Shown here: piece by piece, positions 27,024-34,854 of the stretch
How positions within the stretch are numbered: the first letter of the stretch is position 1
How the letters are laid out: each line of letters starts with the position of its first letter
Assembly (NCBI RefSeq): GCF_008630535.1
Contig: NZ_VWPH01000009.1
Coordinates: forward strand, 124,001-188,000
DNA from: Saccharopolyspora hirsuta
Lineage (GTDB): Bacteria; Actinomycetota; Actinomycetes; Mycobacteriales; Pseudonocardiaceae
Length of the DNA: 64,000 nt
Direction of reading: 5' to 3'
Notes under the pieces: generated by a model
Seen by the model: only the letters and a program-made list of their open reading frames with translations
What the model was told of the DNA's origin: nothing
Databases searched by the model: none
Translations under genes and position numbers: made by a program

Positions 27024-27137
27024 ACCGGCTTCTCCCTGAAAGCGCTCGACGGCTGCTGACGGCTACTGTCTACCGCATCCCCGTCATGCGCTGCAGGGCA
27101 TCCGGCGGAACCGGCCGGAACTGCGCCCGAACCGCCG

Positions 27138-27190
27138 CGAGAAGCAGGGGCGCCCTTCGACGAGCTGGTGAAGGGCGCCCCTGCTTCTCG
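27138..27190. terminator. Strong terminator hairpin
   Basis: A perfect 21-bp stem (27138-27158 with 27170-27190; core AAGCAGGGGCGCCCTTC) and an 11-nt loop start one base beyond the hydrolase stop codon on the minus strand. Confidence 0.85.
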
Positions 27191-27191
27191 C

Positions 27192-27983
27192 TCAGAAGCG
27201 GCGGTTGGCGAGGACCGGGATGGCCTGGCGGGCCTGCTCGACCGCGGCCGGGTCCACGTCGACGACCAGGACGTCCGGGGCGTCGGCGAGCTGGGCGTGG
27301 ACCTGGCCGAACGGGGTGGCGACGAGGCTGTGGCCGATGCCGGTCGGGGCCTTGCCGCTCGGCTCGCGGCCGATGCTGCGCGGGTCGGCCTGGCCGCAGG
27401 CCACCACCCACGACGTCGAGTCCAGGGCGCGGGCGCGGACCAGGAGCTCCCACTGCTCGCGCTTGCCCTCCCCGGAGCCCCACGAGGCCGAGGTGACGAT
27501 CACCGAGGCCCCCTGGTCGGCCAGCGCCGCGTACAGGCCGGGGAAGCGGACGTCGTAGCAGGTGGTGAAGCCGACCTTGGTGCCGCCGAGGTCCACCACC
27601 ACCGGCGAGGTGCCGGGGGCGACCGTGTCGGACTCGGCGAAGCCGAAGGCGTCGAACAGGTGGATCTTGTCGTAGCTGGTGTCCACGCCGCGGCCGGTGA
27701 TCAGCAGCGTGTTGGTGACCCGGCCGTCGTCAGCGGGGGTGAACATGCCCGCCACCACCGCGATGCCCGCCTCGTCGGCCAGCCGCCGGACCTCGGCGGC
27801 CCACGGCCCGTCCAGCGGTTCGGCCAGCGGGCCGAGCTTGACGCCGAAGCACGCCATGGTCGCTTCCGGGAACACCGCGAGGTCGGCCCCGGCCTCGGCG
27901 GCCCGCCGGACGCCGTCGGCCACCAGCTCGAGGTTCGCCTTCGGGTCCGGGCCGGTCACGATCTGGCACAACGCGATCCGCAT
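27192..27983 (-). CDS. Carbon-nitrogen hydrolase (nitrilase/omega-amidase superfamily)
   Basis: The 263-residue enzyme hydrolyses a carbon-nitrogen bond of an amide or nitrile. The catalytic triad is visible as E40 (FPEATMA), K106 (YDKIHLFD) and C142 (TTCYDVRFPG). The wording resembles deaminated-glutathione or omega-amidases, but the substrate is uncertain. The ATG at 27983 follows GGAGG with a 6-nt gap. It is divergent from a GntR gene, and a GTATAC-core site lies between them. Hydrolase, MHS transporter and DUF2848 protein together suggest uptake and breakdown of a small amide or organic acid. Confidence 0.9.
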   Translation of the reverse strand: MRIALCQIVTGPDPKANLELVADGVRRAAEAGADLAVFPEATMACFGVKLGPLAEPLDGPWAAEVRRLADEAGIAVVAGMFTPADDGRVTNTLLITGRGVDTSYDKIHLFDAFGFAESDTVAPGTSPVVVDLGGTKVGFTTCYDVRFPGLYAALADQGASVIVTSASWGSGEGKREQWELLVRARALDSTSWVVACGQADPRSIGREPSGKAPTGIGHSLVATPFGQVHAQLADAPDVLVVDVDPAAVEQARQAIPVLANRRF

Positions 27984-28008
27984 AACCATCCTCCACAACC
28001 GTTACCAT

Positions 28009-28020
28009 GTTTGTATACCA
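28009..28020. promoter_or_regulatory. Probable GntR operator 1
   Basis: The sequence GTTTGTATACCA (TGGTATACAAAC on the other strand) has a palindromic GTATAC core. A close relative, ATGTATACAACC, lies before the DUF2848 gene at 30265-30276. The shared motif flanks the GntR locus on both sides, which supports local control by the GntR protein. Confidence 0.55.
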
Positions 28021-28066
28021 GCGATATGCAAGAGGAGCTGTCGGCGGATGCCGTCCGCGCCTTTGG

Positions 28067-28223
28067 AAGCGGCGTCAGCCGCTTGCATCCACCTACGAAA
28101 GATGACCACCGGCGGGTTCTGAGAGCTTTCCTGGCGAGGACGGCCCCTCCGCCGTGTATTGGCATACATCAGGAGGGGCACCCGCAGTCCAGGGAAGCTC
28201 TCAGGTTCCGCTGAGGGACCACC
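28067..28223 (+). repeat. Structured repeat R2, copy B
   Basis: A hairpin AAGCGGC-GTCA-GCCGCTT (28067-28084) precedes a long stem GAGAGCTTTCCTGG / CCAGGGAAGCTCTC with one G-U-type pair. An inner stem CCCCTCC / GGAGGGG and the apical TGTATTGGCATACA follow. GACCACC occurs at 28104-28110 and 28217-28223. The element occupies most of the gntR upstream region, ending 39 bp before its start. Confidence 0.75.
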
Positions 28224-28262
28224 TATCCAGACCATCCACCAACCAGCTCTAAGGGGTACTCG

Positions 28263-28889
28263 TTGCCGTCCGGACGCGAACTCGCCTACGACCACCTCAA
28301 GGACACCGTCCTCAGCGACCCGGCCATGCAGGGGCAGTTCGTCAACGAACAGGCCCTGGCCGACGAGATCGGGGTGTCCCGCACGCCGATCCGCGAGGCC
28401 CTGCTGCTGCTCGCCGCCGAGGAGCTGGTGCAGCTGGTGCCCAAGCGCGGTGCCTACATCGCGCCCGTCGGCGGCCGGGAGATCCGCGAGCTGTTCGAGA
28501 TCCGGGCCATGATCGAGTGCTACGCCGCCCGGCGCGCCGTCGAGCTCGGGGCGGTGCCGGTGGTCGAGATGCGCGCCGAGCTCGACGGCCAGCGCGGGCT
28601 CACCGGTGATGACGAGGCCCGCGCCTTCATCGACCGCGACCACCGGTTCCACTCGGCGCTGGTCCGCGCGGTCGGCAACGACATGCTGAGCAAGACCTAC
28701 GACGGGCTGCGCGCCCGGCAGATCCGCGCGGGCATCGTGGCCCTGTTCTCCCACGGCGACCGCCGCAAGGCGGTGCTGGTCGAGCACGAGGCGATCGTGG
28801 AGGCGCTCGCCGCGGGGGACGCGGAAGCCGCCGAGGCGGCGATCACCGCTCATCTCCAGGCCACCCAGCAAGTTCTCATCGAGGGTTGA
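28263..28889 (+). CDS. GntR-family regulator, FadR/FCD subfamily
   Basis: The 208-residue regulator has an N-terminal winged HTH (EQALADEIGVSRTPIREALL) and a helical FCD ligand domain (LFEIRAMIECYAARRAVELG, RDHRFHSALVRAVGNDM). FCD members usually respond to organic acids or their amides through a bound metal. The TTG at 28263 is preferred because AAGGGG precedes it and no nearer ATG/GTG keeps the HTH. It probably controls the flanking hydrolase, MHS transporter and DUF2848 genes. Confidence 0.9.
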   Translation: MPSGRELAYDHLKDTVLSDPAMQGQFVNEQALADEIGVSRTPIREALLLLAAEELVQLVPKRGAYIAPVGGREIRELFEIRAMIECYAARRAVELGAVPVVEMRAELDGQRGLTGDDEARAFIDRDHRFHSALVRAVGNDMLSKTYDGLRARQIRAGIVALFSHGDRRKAVLVEHEAIVEALAAGDAEAAEAAITAHLQATQQVLIEG

Positions 28890-28915
28890 GCGGTTCGGGC
28901 CGCCCCGAACCGCTC
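28888..28915. terminator. Bidirectional terminator between gntR and MHS transporter
   Basis: A 12-bp stem GAGCGGTTCGGG (28888-28899) / CCCGAACCGCTC (28904-28915) with a 4-nt loop lies between the convergent genes. It starts within the gntR stop codon. Confidence 0.75.
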
Positions 28916-28922
28916 GCGGACC

Positions 28923-30212
28923 TCACTGCGCGTCGCGGCGGCCGAGGGCGAGCCCGATCAGCGTCACCACGCACGTCGCCACCAGGTAGGCGGCCGGGGC
29001 CACCCAGGTGCCGAAGTAGGCGAACAGCGACGTGAACAGCAGCGGTGCCAGCGCGCCGCCGACGACGCCCGCCAGCGTGTAGGCCAGCGACGACCCGGTG
29101 GAGCGCAGCGCCGGGCTGAACTGCTCGGAGACGAAGGCCGCCTGCGGGCCGTACATGAGCGCGTGCCAGACCAGGCCGACGATCACGCCGACGACCAGCA
29201 GCGTCGCCGAACCGCCCTGGACCATCGGGAAGAAGATGAACGGCCACACGCCCGCGCCGATCGCGCCCACCGCGTAGATCTTGCGGCGGCCGATCCGGTC
29301 GGACAGCGCACCGGCCAGCGGCATCAGCACCAGCTGCAGCGTCGAGCCGAGCATGACCCCGGTGACCGCCCAGCTCTTGGGCATGTCCAGCTGCTGCGTC
29401 GCGTAGGTGAGCACGAAGACGGTGAACAGCGCGTAGAGCACGTCCGGGCCGACGCGGGAGAGGATCGCCGACACCAGCGCCCGGGGTTCGCGGGTGAAGA
29501 CCTCGCGCACCGGCGCACCGGCCTGCTCGCCCTTCTCCTGCAGCTCCTTGAAGACCGGGGTCTCCTCCAGCTTCACCCGGATCCACATGCCGAACAGCAC
29601 GAGCACGGCCGAGAGCAGGAACGCGACCCGCCAGCCCCAGGACATGAACTGCTCCTGGGTGAGCGTCGCGGCCAGCACCGCCAGCACGCCGTTGGCCATC
29701 AGGTTGCCCGCGGGCGGGCCGATCTGCGCCGCCGAGGCCCAGAAACCGCGGTGCTTCTCGCTGCCGAACTCGCTGGACAGCAGCACCGCGCCGCCCCACT
29801 CGCCGCCGATGCCGACGCCCTGCGCGAACCGCAGGACCACCAGCAGCACCGCGCCGAGCGCGCCGACCTGGTCGTGCGTCGGCAGCAGTCCGATGAACAC
29901 CGTGGAGATGCCGGTGACCAGCAGGGTGATGACCAGCACCTGCTTGCGGCCCAGCACGTCGCCGAGCCGACCGAAGACGAAGCCGCCCAGCGGTCGGGAG
30001 ACGTAGCCGACGGCGTAGGTCGAGAACGCCAGCAGCGTGCCCGAAAGCGGGTCGTGGCTGGGGAAGAACAGCTGGCCGAACACCAGCGCCGAGGCCACCG
30101 AGTAGGCGGCGAAGTCGTACCACTCCAGGGACGTCCCGCTCAACGACGCGACGAACGCCTTGATCAGGTCCTTGCGAGGTGGCCGCGCGGTGGCGGGGAG
30201 GGCTTGAGTCAT
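28923..30212 (-). CDS. MHS-family MFS metabolite/proton symporter
   Basis: The 429-residue protein has 12 predicted helices and the metabolite:H+ symporter signatures WYDFAAYSVASALVFGQLFF, RPLGGFVFGRLGDVLGRKQ and QGVGIGGEWGGAVLL. Relatives carry shikimate, alpha-ketoglutarate, betaine or citrate; the substrate here is unknown. Start ATG at 30212. Its promoter faces the DUF2848 gene, and a GTATAC operator lies between them. Confidence 0.92.
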   Translation of the reverse strand: MTQALPATARPPRKDLIKAFVASLSGTSLEWYDFAAYSVASALVFGQLFFPSHDPLSGTLLAFSTYAVGYVSRPLGGFVFGRLGDVLGRKQVLVITLLVTGISTVFIGLLPTHDQVGALGAVLLVVLRFAQGVGIGGEWGGAVLLSSEFGSEKHRGFWASAAQIGPPAGNLMANGVLAVLAATLTQEQFMSWGWRVAFLLSAVLVLFGMWIRVKLEETPVFKELQEKGEQAGAPVREVFTREPRALVSAILSRVGPDVLYALFTVFVLTYATQQLDMPKSWAVTGVMLGSTLQLVLMPLAGALSDRIGRRKIYAVGAIGAGVWPFIFFPMVQGGSATLLVVGVIVGLVWHALMYGPQAAFVSEQFSPALRSTGSSLAYTLAGVVGGALAPLLFTSLFAYFGTWVAPAAYLVATCVVTLIGLALGRRDAQ

Positions 30213-30264
30213 CGAGGTCCTTGTCGAGCTTGCCGCGCTGAGGTGCGGTCTGTTGTGATACTAA

Positions 30265-30276
30265 ATGTATACAACC
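30265..30276. promoter_or_regulatory. Probable GntR operator 2
   Basis: ATGTATACAACC shares the TGTATACAAnC pattern with the reverse strand of the site at 28009-28020. It lies in the divergent region between the MHS transporter and the DUF2848 gene. Confidence 0.55.
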
Positions 30277-30299
30277 GGTATGCCGCCTTGGAGGGGATT

Positions 30300-30977
30300 G
30301 TGTTTCCACTGCGTTTCGATGTCAACGGCGAGGTCGTCGAGGTGTCGGTGACGACGCTGCTCAACGGCGGCTACGCCGGTCGCAGCCAGGAGGACGTGGC
30401 CGCGCACGTCGCCGAGCTGGCCGAGCTCGGGGTGCCCGCGCCGACCAGCACGCCCTGCCTGTACCCGGTCGCGCCGTACCTCGCGATGCAGCCCGACCAG
30501 GTGCCGGTGCAGCACGACCGCACCTCCGGCGAGGCGGAGTGGGCGCTGGTCGTCGCCGGGCCGGAGGAGCGCGACGTGCTGCTGACGGTGGCCTGCGACC
30601 ACACCGACCGGGCGCTGGAGGTGCACGGCGTCGCGTGGAGCAAGCAGGCCGGGCCGGACGTGCTGGGCCGCCAGGCGTGGCGGCTGGTCGACGTCGCCGA
30701 CCGCGTCGACGAGCTCACCCTGACCGCGTGGGCCGGTGGCGAGCAGATCCAGCGGGGCACCCTCGCGGAGCTGCTCTCGCCCCAGTACTGGCTCGACGAC
30801 CTGCGGGAACGCGGCCTGCTCAAGCCGGGCACCGTGCTGCTGTCCGGCACCATCCCGATGGACTCGGCCGTCGACCAGTTCGCCGACACCTGGCGGGTGG
30901 AGCTCGGCGACCCGAAGACCGGCGCCACCATCGCCTGCGAGTACCGCCTCGACCGCATGCCCGACCCGGTGGCGTGA
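30300..30977 (+). CDS. DUF2848-family protein
   Basis: The 225-residue protein is recognised by the DUF2848 pattern: an N-terminal FDVNGEVVEVSVTTLLNGGY, then PYLAMQPDQVPVQHDRTSGE and GTVLLSGTIPMDS. The last segments resemble the fumarylacetoacetate-hydrolase fold. No reaction is established for the family. Its neighbours (C-N hydrolase, MHS transporter, FCD regulator) suggest organic-acid or amide catabolism. The GTG at 30300 lies just behind GGAGGGGA, a short spacing. Confidence 0.75.
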   Translation: MFPLRFDVNGEVVEVSVTTLLNGGYAGRSQEDVAAHVAELAELGVPAPTSTPCLYPVAPYLAMQPDQVPVQHDRTSGEAEWALVVAGPEERDVLLTVACDHTDRALEVHGVAWSKQAGPDVLGRQAWRLVDVADRVDELTLTAWAGGEQIQRGTLAELLSPQYWLDDLRERGLLKPGTVLLSGTIPMDSAVDQFADTWRVELGDPKTGATIACEYRLDRMPDPVA

Positions 30978-30988
30978 GCGCGTCCGGG

Positions 30989-31034
30989 CCCGTGAGCGCT
31001 TTCCGGGGTCCTGACACTAGAAAGTGCTCACGGG
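30989..31034. terminator. Hairpin, R3 family, after DUF2848 gene
   Basis: CCCGTGAGCGCTTTC (30989-31003) pairs with GAAAGTGCTCACGGG (31020-31034) except for one G-T position; the loop is 16 nt. It is 11 bp past the stop codon and fits a transcription end. Confidence 0.75.
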
Positions 31035-31094
31035 TCCCACCTGCCACGACCTCTTCCCGGGCCAGAGCATCCGGCGAGGAAGATCTCAGCATTA

Positions 31095-31131
31095 TTGAGA
31101 AACATTTGCAGCAGTGCCTAGAGTTCAGGCG
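31095..31131 (+). promoter_or_regulatory. Leaderless promoter with Zur-like box
   Basis: TTGAGA (31095-31100), an 18-bp spacer and TAGAGT (31119-31124) lie six bases before the GTG at 31131. No ribosome site is present, so a leaderless mRNA is likely. TGAGAAACATTTGCA (31096-31110) overlaps the -35 and matches 11 of 15 positions of the Zur-type palindrome TGAAAATGATTTTCA. The promoter call is fairly firm; the Zur link is tentative. Confidence 0.5.
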
Positions 31132-32720
31132 TGCTCAATCGTCGTGGTTTGCTCGTCGCTGTCCCGGTCGCGTTGACCCTGCTCGGTGCCGGGTGCGCCG
31201 CGCCGACCGCGCCGGGGTCCGGTGATCCCGGATCCATGCTGCTCGCCGACGGGTTCGAGCCGGAGAGCCTGAACCCGCTGCTGGGCTACGGCGCCGAGGG
31301 CGCGGCCAAGTTCTACGACGGCCTGCTGGCCTTCGACGGGCGCGCCGAGCTGCGGCCCGCGCTGGCCGCAGAGCCCCCGCAGTCGTCCCCGGACGCCAAG
31401 ACCTGGACGGTGAAGCTGCGCGACGGTGTGCGCTTCCACGACGGGACCCCGTTCGACGCCGAGGACGTGGTGGCCACCTACAAGGCGGCGGTCGACCCGG
31501 CCTACGCCTCCACCATCAGCTCCGACTACGAGATGCTCGCCGACGTGCGCGCGCTCGACCCGCACACCGTGCAGTTCGACCTGAAGATCCCGTACTCGGC
31601 CTGGCCGTCGAAGCTGGTGCTGGGCATCGTGCCGAACGAGAAGCTCGCCACCCCGCAGCCGCAGGAGAACTCCGAGCTCAACACCAAGCCGGTCGGCACC
31701 GGCCCGTACAAGCTGGTCGAGTGGCGGCAGGGCGACCAGATGACCTGGGAGGGCAACGCCGACTACTGGGGCGGCGCACCGGCCGTCGGCAAGGTCACCG
31801 TGGTCTTTGCCAAGGACGACAACACCCGCGCCCAGCGCCTGGCCTCCGGCGAGTTCGACGGCACGGTGCTGCCGCCGGTGCTCGCCGAGAGCGTCGGCCG
31901 CGACGGCTACCGCACGGTGCACCACAGCACCGCCGACTACCGCAGCATCGCGCTGCCCAACACCCACCCGGTCGCCGGGGACCGAGCGGTGCGCACGGCG
32001 CTGAACCTCGCGGTCAACCGCGAGGGCATGATCAAGGCGCTGCTGGGCGGGCACGGCAAGCCCGCCTACGCGCCGGTCCCGGAGTCGATGGGCGCCAACT
32101 TCGAACCCGCCGCCCGGTTCGACTTCGACCCCGAGCGCGCGAAGGAGCTGCTGGACGAGGCGGGCTGGCGGCCCGGCGCGGACGGCATCCGCGAGCGCGG
32201 CGGGGTGCGCGCCCAGTTCACCGTCATGTACTTCGCCGACGACAGCCTGCGCAAGGACCTGGCCACCGCGTTCGCCTCGGACGCCAGGGCGATCGGCATC
32301 CAGGTCGACCTCGCCGGGGTGGACCGCTCCGCGGTCGCCGCGCGGATCGGCAACGAGGGCATCGTGCTCGGCGGCGGCAACCCGATCGACCCGGACCCGC
32401 AGGTCTACAACAGCCTGCACTCCTCGGTGATCGGCACCGGCACCTACAACAACCCCGGCCAGTACCGCAACGCCGAGGTGGACGCCGCGCTCGACGGGGC
32501 CCGCCAGGAGCTCGACCCGGCCAAGCGCGCGGAGCTCTACCGGCAGGCCCAGCGCGCCTACGTCGCCGACCCCGGCCTGGTGTACCTGGCGTTCATCGAC
32601 CACAGCTACGTGATGCGCGACAGCGGGTGGACCGGCTACCAGCCGCCGGTCGAGCCGCACACGCACGGCACCACCTGGGGGCCGTGGTGGAACATCGAGG
32701 ACTGGAAGCCGCAGGCATGA
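31131..32720 (+). CDS. ABC transporter substrate-binding lipoprotein, peptide/nickel (SBP_bac_5) family
   Basis: The 529-residue protein has a lipoprotein signal with the lipobox LLGAGC near residue 22 after an Arg-rich start. The body is a family 5 binding protein (GYGAEGAAKFYDGLLAFDG, KLRDGVRFHDGTPFDAEDVV, TKPVGTGPYKLVEW). It would capture a peptide or metal-chelate outside the membrane for the permeases that follow. The start overlaps the inferred transcription start. The stop overlaps the first permease (ATGA, 32717-32720). Confidence 0.92.
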   Translation: MLNRRGLLVAVPVALTLLGAGCAAPTAPGSGDPGSMLLADGFEPESLNPLLGYGAEGAAKFYDGLLAFDGRAELRPALAAEPPQSSPDAKTWTVKLRDGVRFHDGTPFDAEDVVATYKAAVDPAYASTISSDYEMLADVRALDPHTVQFDLKIPYSAWPSKLVLGIVPNEKLATPQPQENSELNTKPVGTGPYKLVEWRQGDQMTWEGNADYWGGAPAVGKVTVVFAKDDNTRAQRLASGEFDGTVLPPVLAESVGRDGYRTVHHSTADYRSIALPNTHPVAGDRAVRTALNLAVNREGMIKALLGGHGKPAYAPVPESMGANFEPAARFDFDPERAKELLDEAGWRPGADGIRERGGVRAQFTVMYFADDSLRKDLATAFASDARAIGIQVDLAGVDRSAVAARIGNEGIVLGGGNPIDPDPQVYNSLHSSVIGTGTYNNPGQYRNAEVDAALDGARQELDPAKRAELYRQAQRAYVADPGLVYLAFIDHSYVMRDSGWTGYQPPVEPHTHGTTWGPWWNIEDWKPQA

Positions 32721-33691
32721 GCCGTGCGATCGGCCGCCTGGTGCTGCGGCGGATCGGGTTCGCGGTGCCGGTGCTGGTGATCGTGGCGCTCGGGGTGTTC
32801 CTGCTCGCCGCGGCCTCGCCGTTCGACCCGATCTACCAGTACTACGGGGTGGAGATCTTCGGCGCGTCGGCCGCCGACGTCGCGCGGGTGCGCGCCGAGC
32901 TGGGCCTGGACGACCCCGTGCTGGTGCAGTTCTGGCACTGGTTGACCGGGGTGTTCGGCGGCGACCTCGGGGTGTCCCGGTCGTTCCGGCAGCCCGTCGC
33001 GCAGGTCCTCGCCGAGCGGCTGCCGTGGACGGTCCTGCTGGCCGCGACCGGGCTGGCGCTGGCGGTGGTGCTCGCGCTGGTGCTGGGCACGGTCGCGGCG
33101 TGGCGGCAGGGCGGCTGGGTGGACCGGTTCGTCACCGCCATCGGCCACGCCCTGGAAGGCCTGCCGCCGTTCGTGCTGGCGCTGCTGTCCATCGCGGTGT
33201 TCTCGCTGGGCCTGGGCTGGCTGCCGGTGGCGGGGCTGACCGACGCGGGGCAGCCCGTCTCGTTCGGGCAGGTCGCCGAGCACTTGGCGCTGCCCGCGCT
33301 GGTGCTGGGCATCTCGCAGTCGCCGTGGCTGGTGCTGCACGTCCGGCAGTCGATGCTGACCTCGCTGTCGGAGGACCACGTGACCGGCGCGCGGGCGCGC
33401 GGGCTCGCCGAGCGGGTGGTGGTGCTGCGGCACGCGCTGCCGACCGCGCTGCTGCCCTTCGTGACGCTGATCGGCGCGCGGATCCCGGAGCTGGTCACCG
33501 GCGCGGTGCTGGTCGAGGAGGTCTTCTCCTGGCCGGGGCTGGCCGCCGCCGTGGTCACCGCGGCGACCGCGGTGGACTACCCGCTGCTGGCGGTCCTGAC
33601 CCTGGTGGCGACCGCGGCGGTGCTGCTCGGCTCGCTGCTCGCCGACATCGCCGCGATCCTGCTCGACCCGAGGGTGGCCGCCGATGGTTGA
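32717..33691 (+). CDS. ABC transporter permease (DppB/NikB type)
   Basis: The 324-residue inner-membrane permease has about six helices. Its EAA loop lies near DHVTGARARGLAERVVVLRH, and the typical end RIPELVTGAVLVEEVFSWPG is present. N-terminal residues RLVLRRIGFAVPVLVIVALG match the NikB/DppB type. It overlaps the next permease by 8 bp. Confidence 0.93.
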   Translation: MSRAIGRLVLRRIGFAVPVLVIVALGVFLLAAASPFDPIYQYYGVEIFGASAADVARVRAELGLDDPVLVQFWHWLTGVFGGDLGVSRSFRQPVAQVLAERLPWTVLLAATGLALAVVLALVLGTVAAWRQGGWVDRFVTAIGHALEGLPPFVLALLSIAVFSLGLGWLPVAGLTDAGQPVSFGQVAEHLALPALVLGISQSPWLVLHVRQSMLTSLSEDHVTGARARGLAERVVVLRHALPTALLPFVTLIGARIPELVTGAVLVEEVFSWPGLAAAVVTAATAVDYPLLAVLTLVATAAVLLGSLLADIAAILLDPRVAADG

Positions 33692-34550
33692 GACCGCTTG
33701 GCGGCCCGCGGGCCGCTCCCGCACCGCCCGGGCGCACCCGCGGGCCCGGTTCTGGGGATCGTCCGCGGCGCTCGCGGTGCTCGTGCTGCTCGCGTTCGCG
33801 GTGCCGGTGCTGTTCGGCAGCGAGTCCGTGCGGTACGACTCGATCCGCCTCGCACCCAGCCCGGCGCACCCGTTCGGCACCGACTCCGGCGGCCGGGACC
33901 TGTTCGTGCAGTCGCTGACCGGGCTGCGGATCTCCCTGCTGGTGGCCGGGTTCAGCGCGCTGGTGTCCACTGTGCTCGGTTCGCTGGTGGGCGCGGTCGC
34001 CGGTGCCCTCGGCGGGTGGCCGGACCGGTTGCTGATGCGCCTGGTGGACATCGTCAACTCGGTGCCGCACCTGCTGCTGGGCATCGTGATCGTCGCGCTG
34101 TACCGGGGGAGCCTGGGCGCGGTGATCCTGTCGATCGCGCTGACGCACTGGACGACGGTGGCGCGCATCGTGCGCTCCGAAGTGCTGTCGCTGCGCAGCC
34201 GCCCGTACGTCGACGCGGCGATCGCGGGCGGCTCGTCGCGGTGGCGGATCCTGGTGCGGCACCTGCTGCCCGCGATCGTGCCGCAGGCGGCGCTCTCGGC
34301 CGTGCTGCTCGTGCCGCACGCGGTGTGGCACGAGACCGCGCTGAGCTTCCTGGGCCTCGGCCTGCCCCCGCACCTGGCCAGCATCGGCAACATCCTCGGC
34401 GCGGGCCGCGAAGCGGTGCTGCTGGGCGCCTGGTGGATCGTGCTGTTCCCGTCCCTGCTGCTGGTGGCCACCACCCTGGCGGTCTCCGGCCTGGCCGCGA
34501 CCTGGCGCGACCGAGTCGTGCCCCGACGCCGATCGGAGCTGGCCCTGTGA
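33684..34550 (+). CDS. ABC transporter permease (DppC/NikC type)
   Basis: The 288-residue partner permease has the N-terminal cytoplasmic helix, the HPFGTDSGGRDLFVQSLTG signature of DppC/NikC, and an EAA-type loop at YVDAAIAGGSSRWRILVRH. HETALSFLGLGLPPHLASIG is a family hallmark. It forms the channel with the upstream permease. Confidence 0.93.
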   Translation: MVETAWRPAGRSRTARAHPRARFWGSSAALAVLVLLAFAVPVLFGSESVRYDSIRLAPSPAHPFGTDSGGRDLFVQSLTGLRISLLVAGFSALVSTVLGSLVGAVAGALGGWPDRLLMRLVDIVNSVPHLLLGIVIVALYRGSLGAVILSIALTHWTTVARIVRSEVLSLRSRPYVDAAIAGGSSRWRILVRHLLPAIVPQAALSAVLLVPHAVWHETALSFLGLGLPPHLASIGNILGAGREAVLLGAWWIVLFPSLLLVATTLAVSGLAATWRDRVVPRRRSELAL

Positions 34551-34571
34551 CGGCCGAGGTACCCGGGCGAA

Positions 34572-34636
34572 CCGCAGTTTCAGTTGAAACTGCGGATCCA
34601 CGTGCCTGGAGATCGCAGCTTCAACTGAAACTGCGA
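34572..34636. repeat. Paired palindromes R4, cluster 2
   Basis: CCGCAGTTTCA-GT-TGAAACTGCGG (34572-34595) and TCGCAGCTTCA-AC-TGAAACTGCGA (34613-34636) have centres 41 bp apart. They nearly duplicate cluster 1 at 17133-17194 in sequence and spacing. They lie inside the ABC operon, 21 bp past the second permease. Confidence 0.85.
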
Positions 34637-34782
34637 CCCCGGGAGCTCCCACCTCGGCGAGCGCGGGTGCGGCGGGGGACCGAGGTCTCGGCTCAGGCCG
34701 AGGACCTGATTTCCGCGGAAAACGCGCGACTCGTCGGTGCGCCGGGCACCCGGCAGGTCGACCGCGCGCCGGGATCCACGCA

Positions 34783-34822
34783 ATTTCAATGGAAATCAGA
34801 TGTCCGATTTCAATGGAAATCG
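34783..34822. repeat. Paired palindromes R4, cluster 3
   Basis: ATTTC-AATG-GAAAT (core 34783-34796) and CGATTTC-AATG-GAAATCG (34805-34822) have centres 24 bp apart. They lie 33 bp before the first ATPase start in the ABC operon. Confidence 0.75.
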
Positions 34823-34854
34823 CGCGACCCGCACCGAGCAGTGGGGGAGAAGGC

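Noticed and set aside
28026..28214. Small conserved ORF in R2 (PCIGIH..GHP.SR.ALRFR in two copies)
   Set aside because: The shared residues follow from the conserved apical DNA. Stem changes preserve pairing rather than residues, copy C has an insertion, and copy A lacks the stop, so RNA structure is the better explanation.
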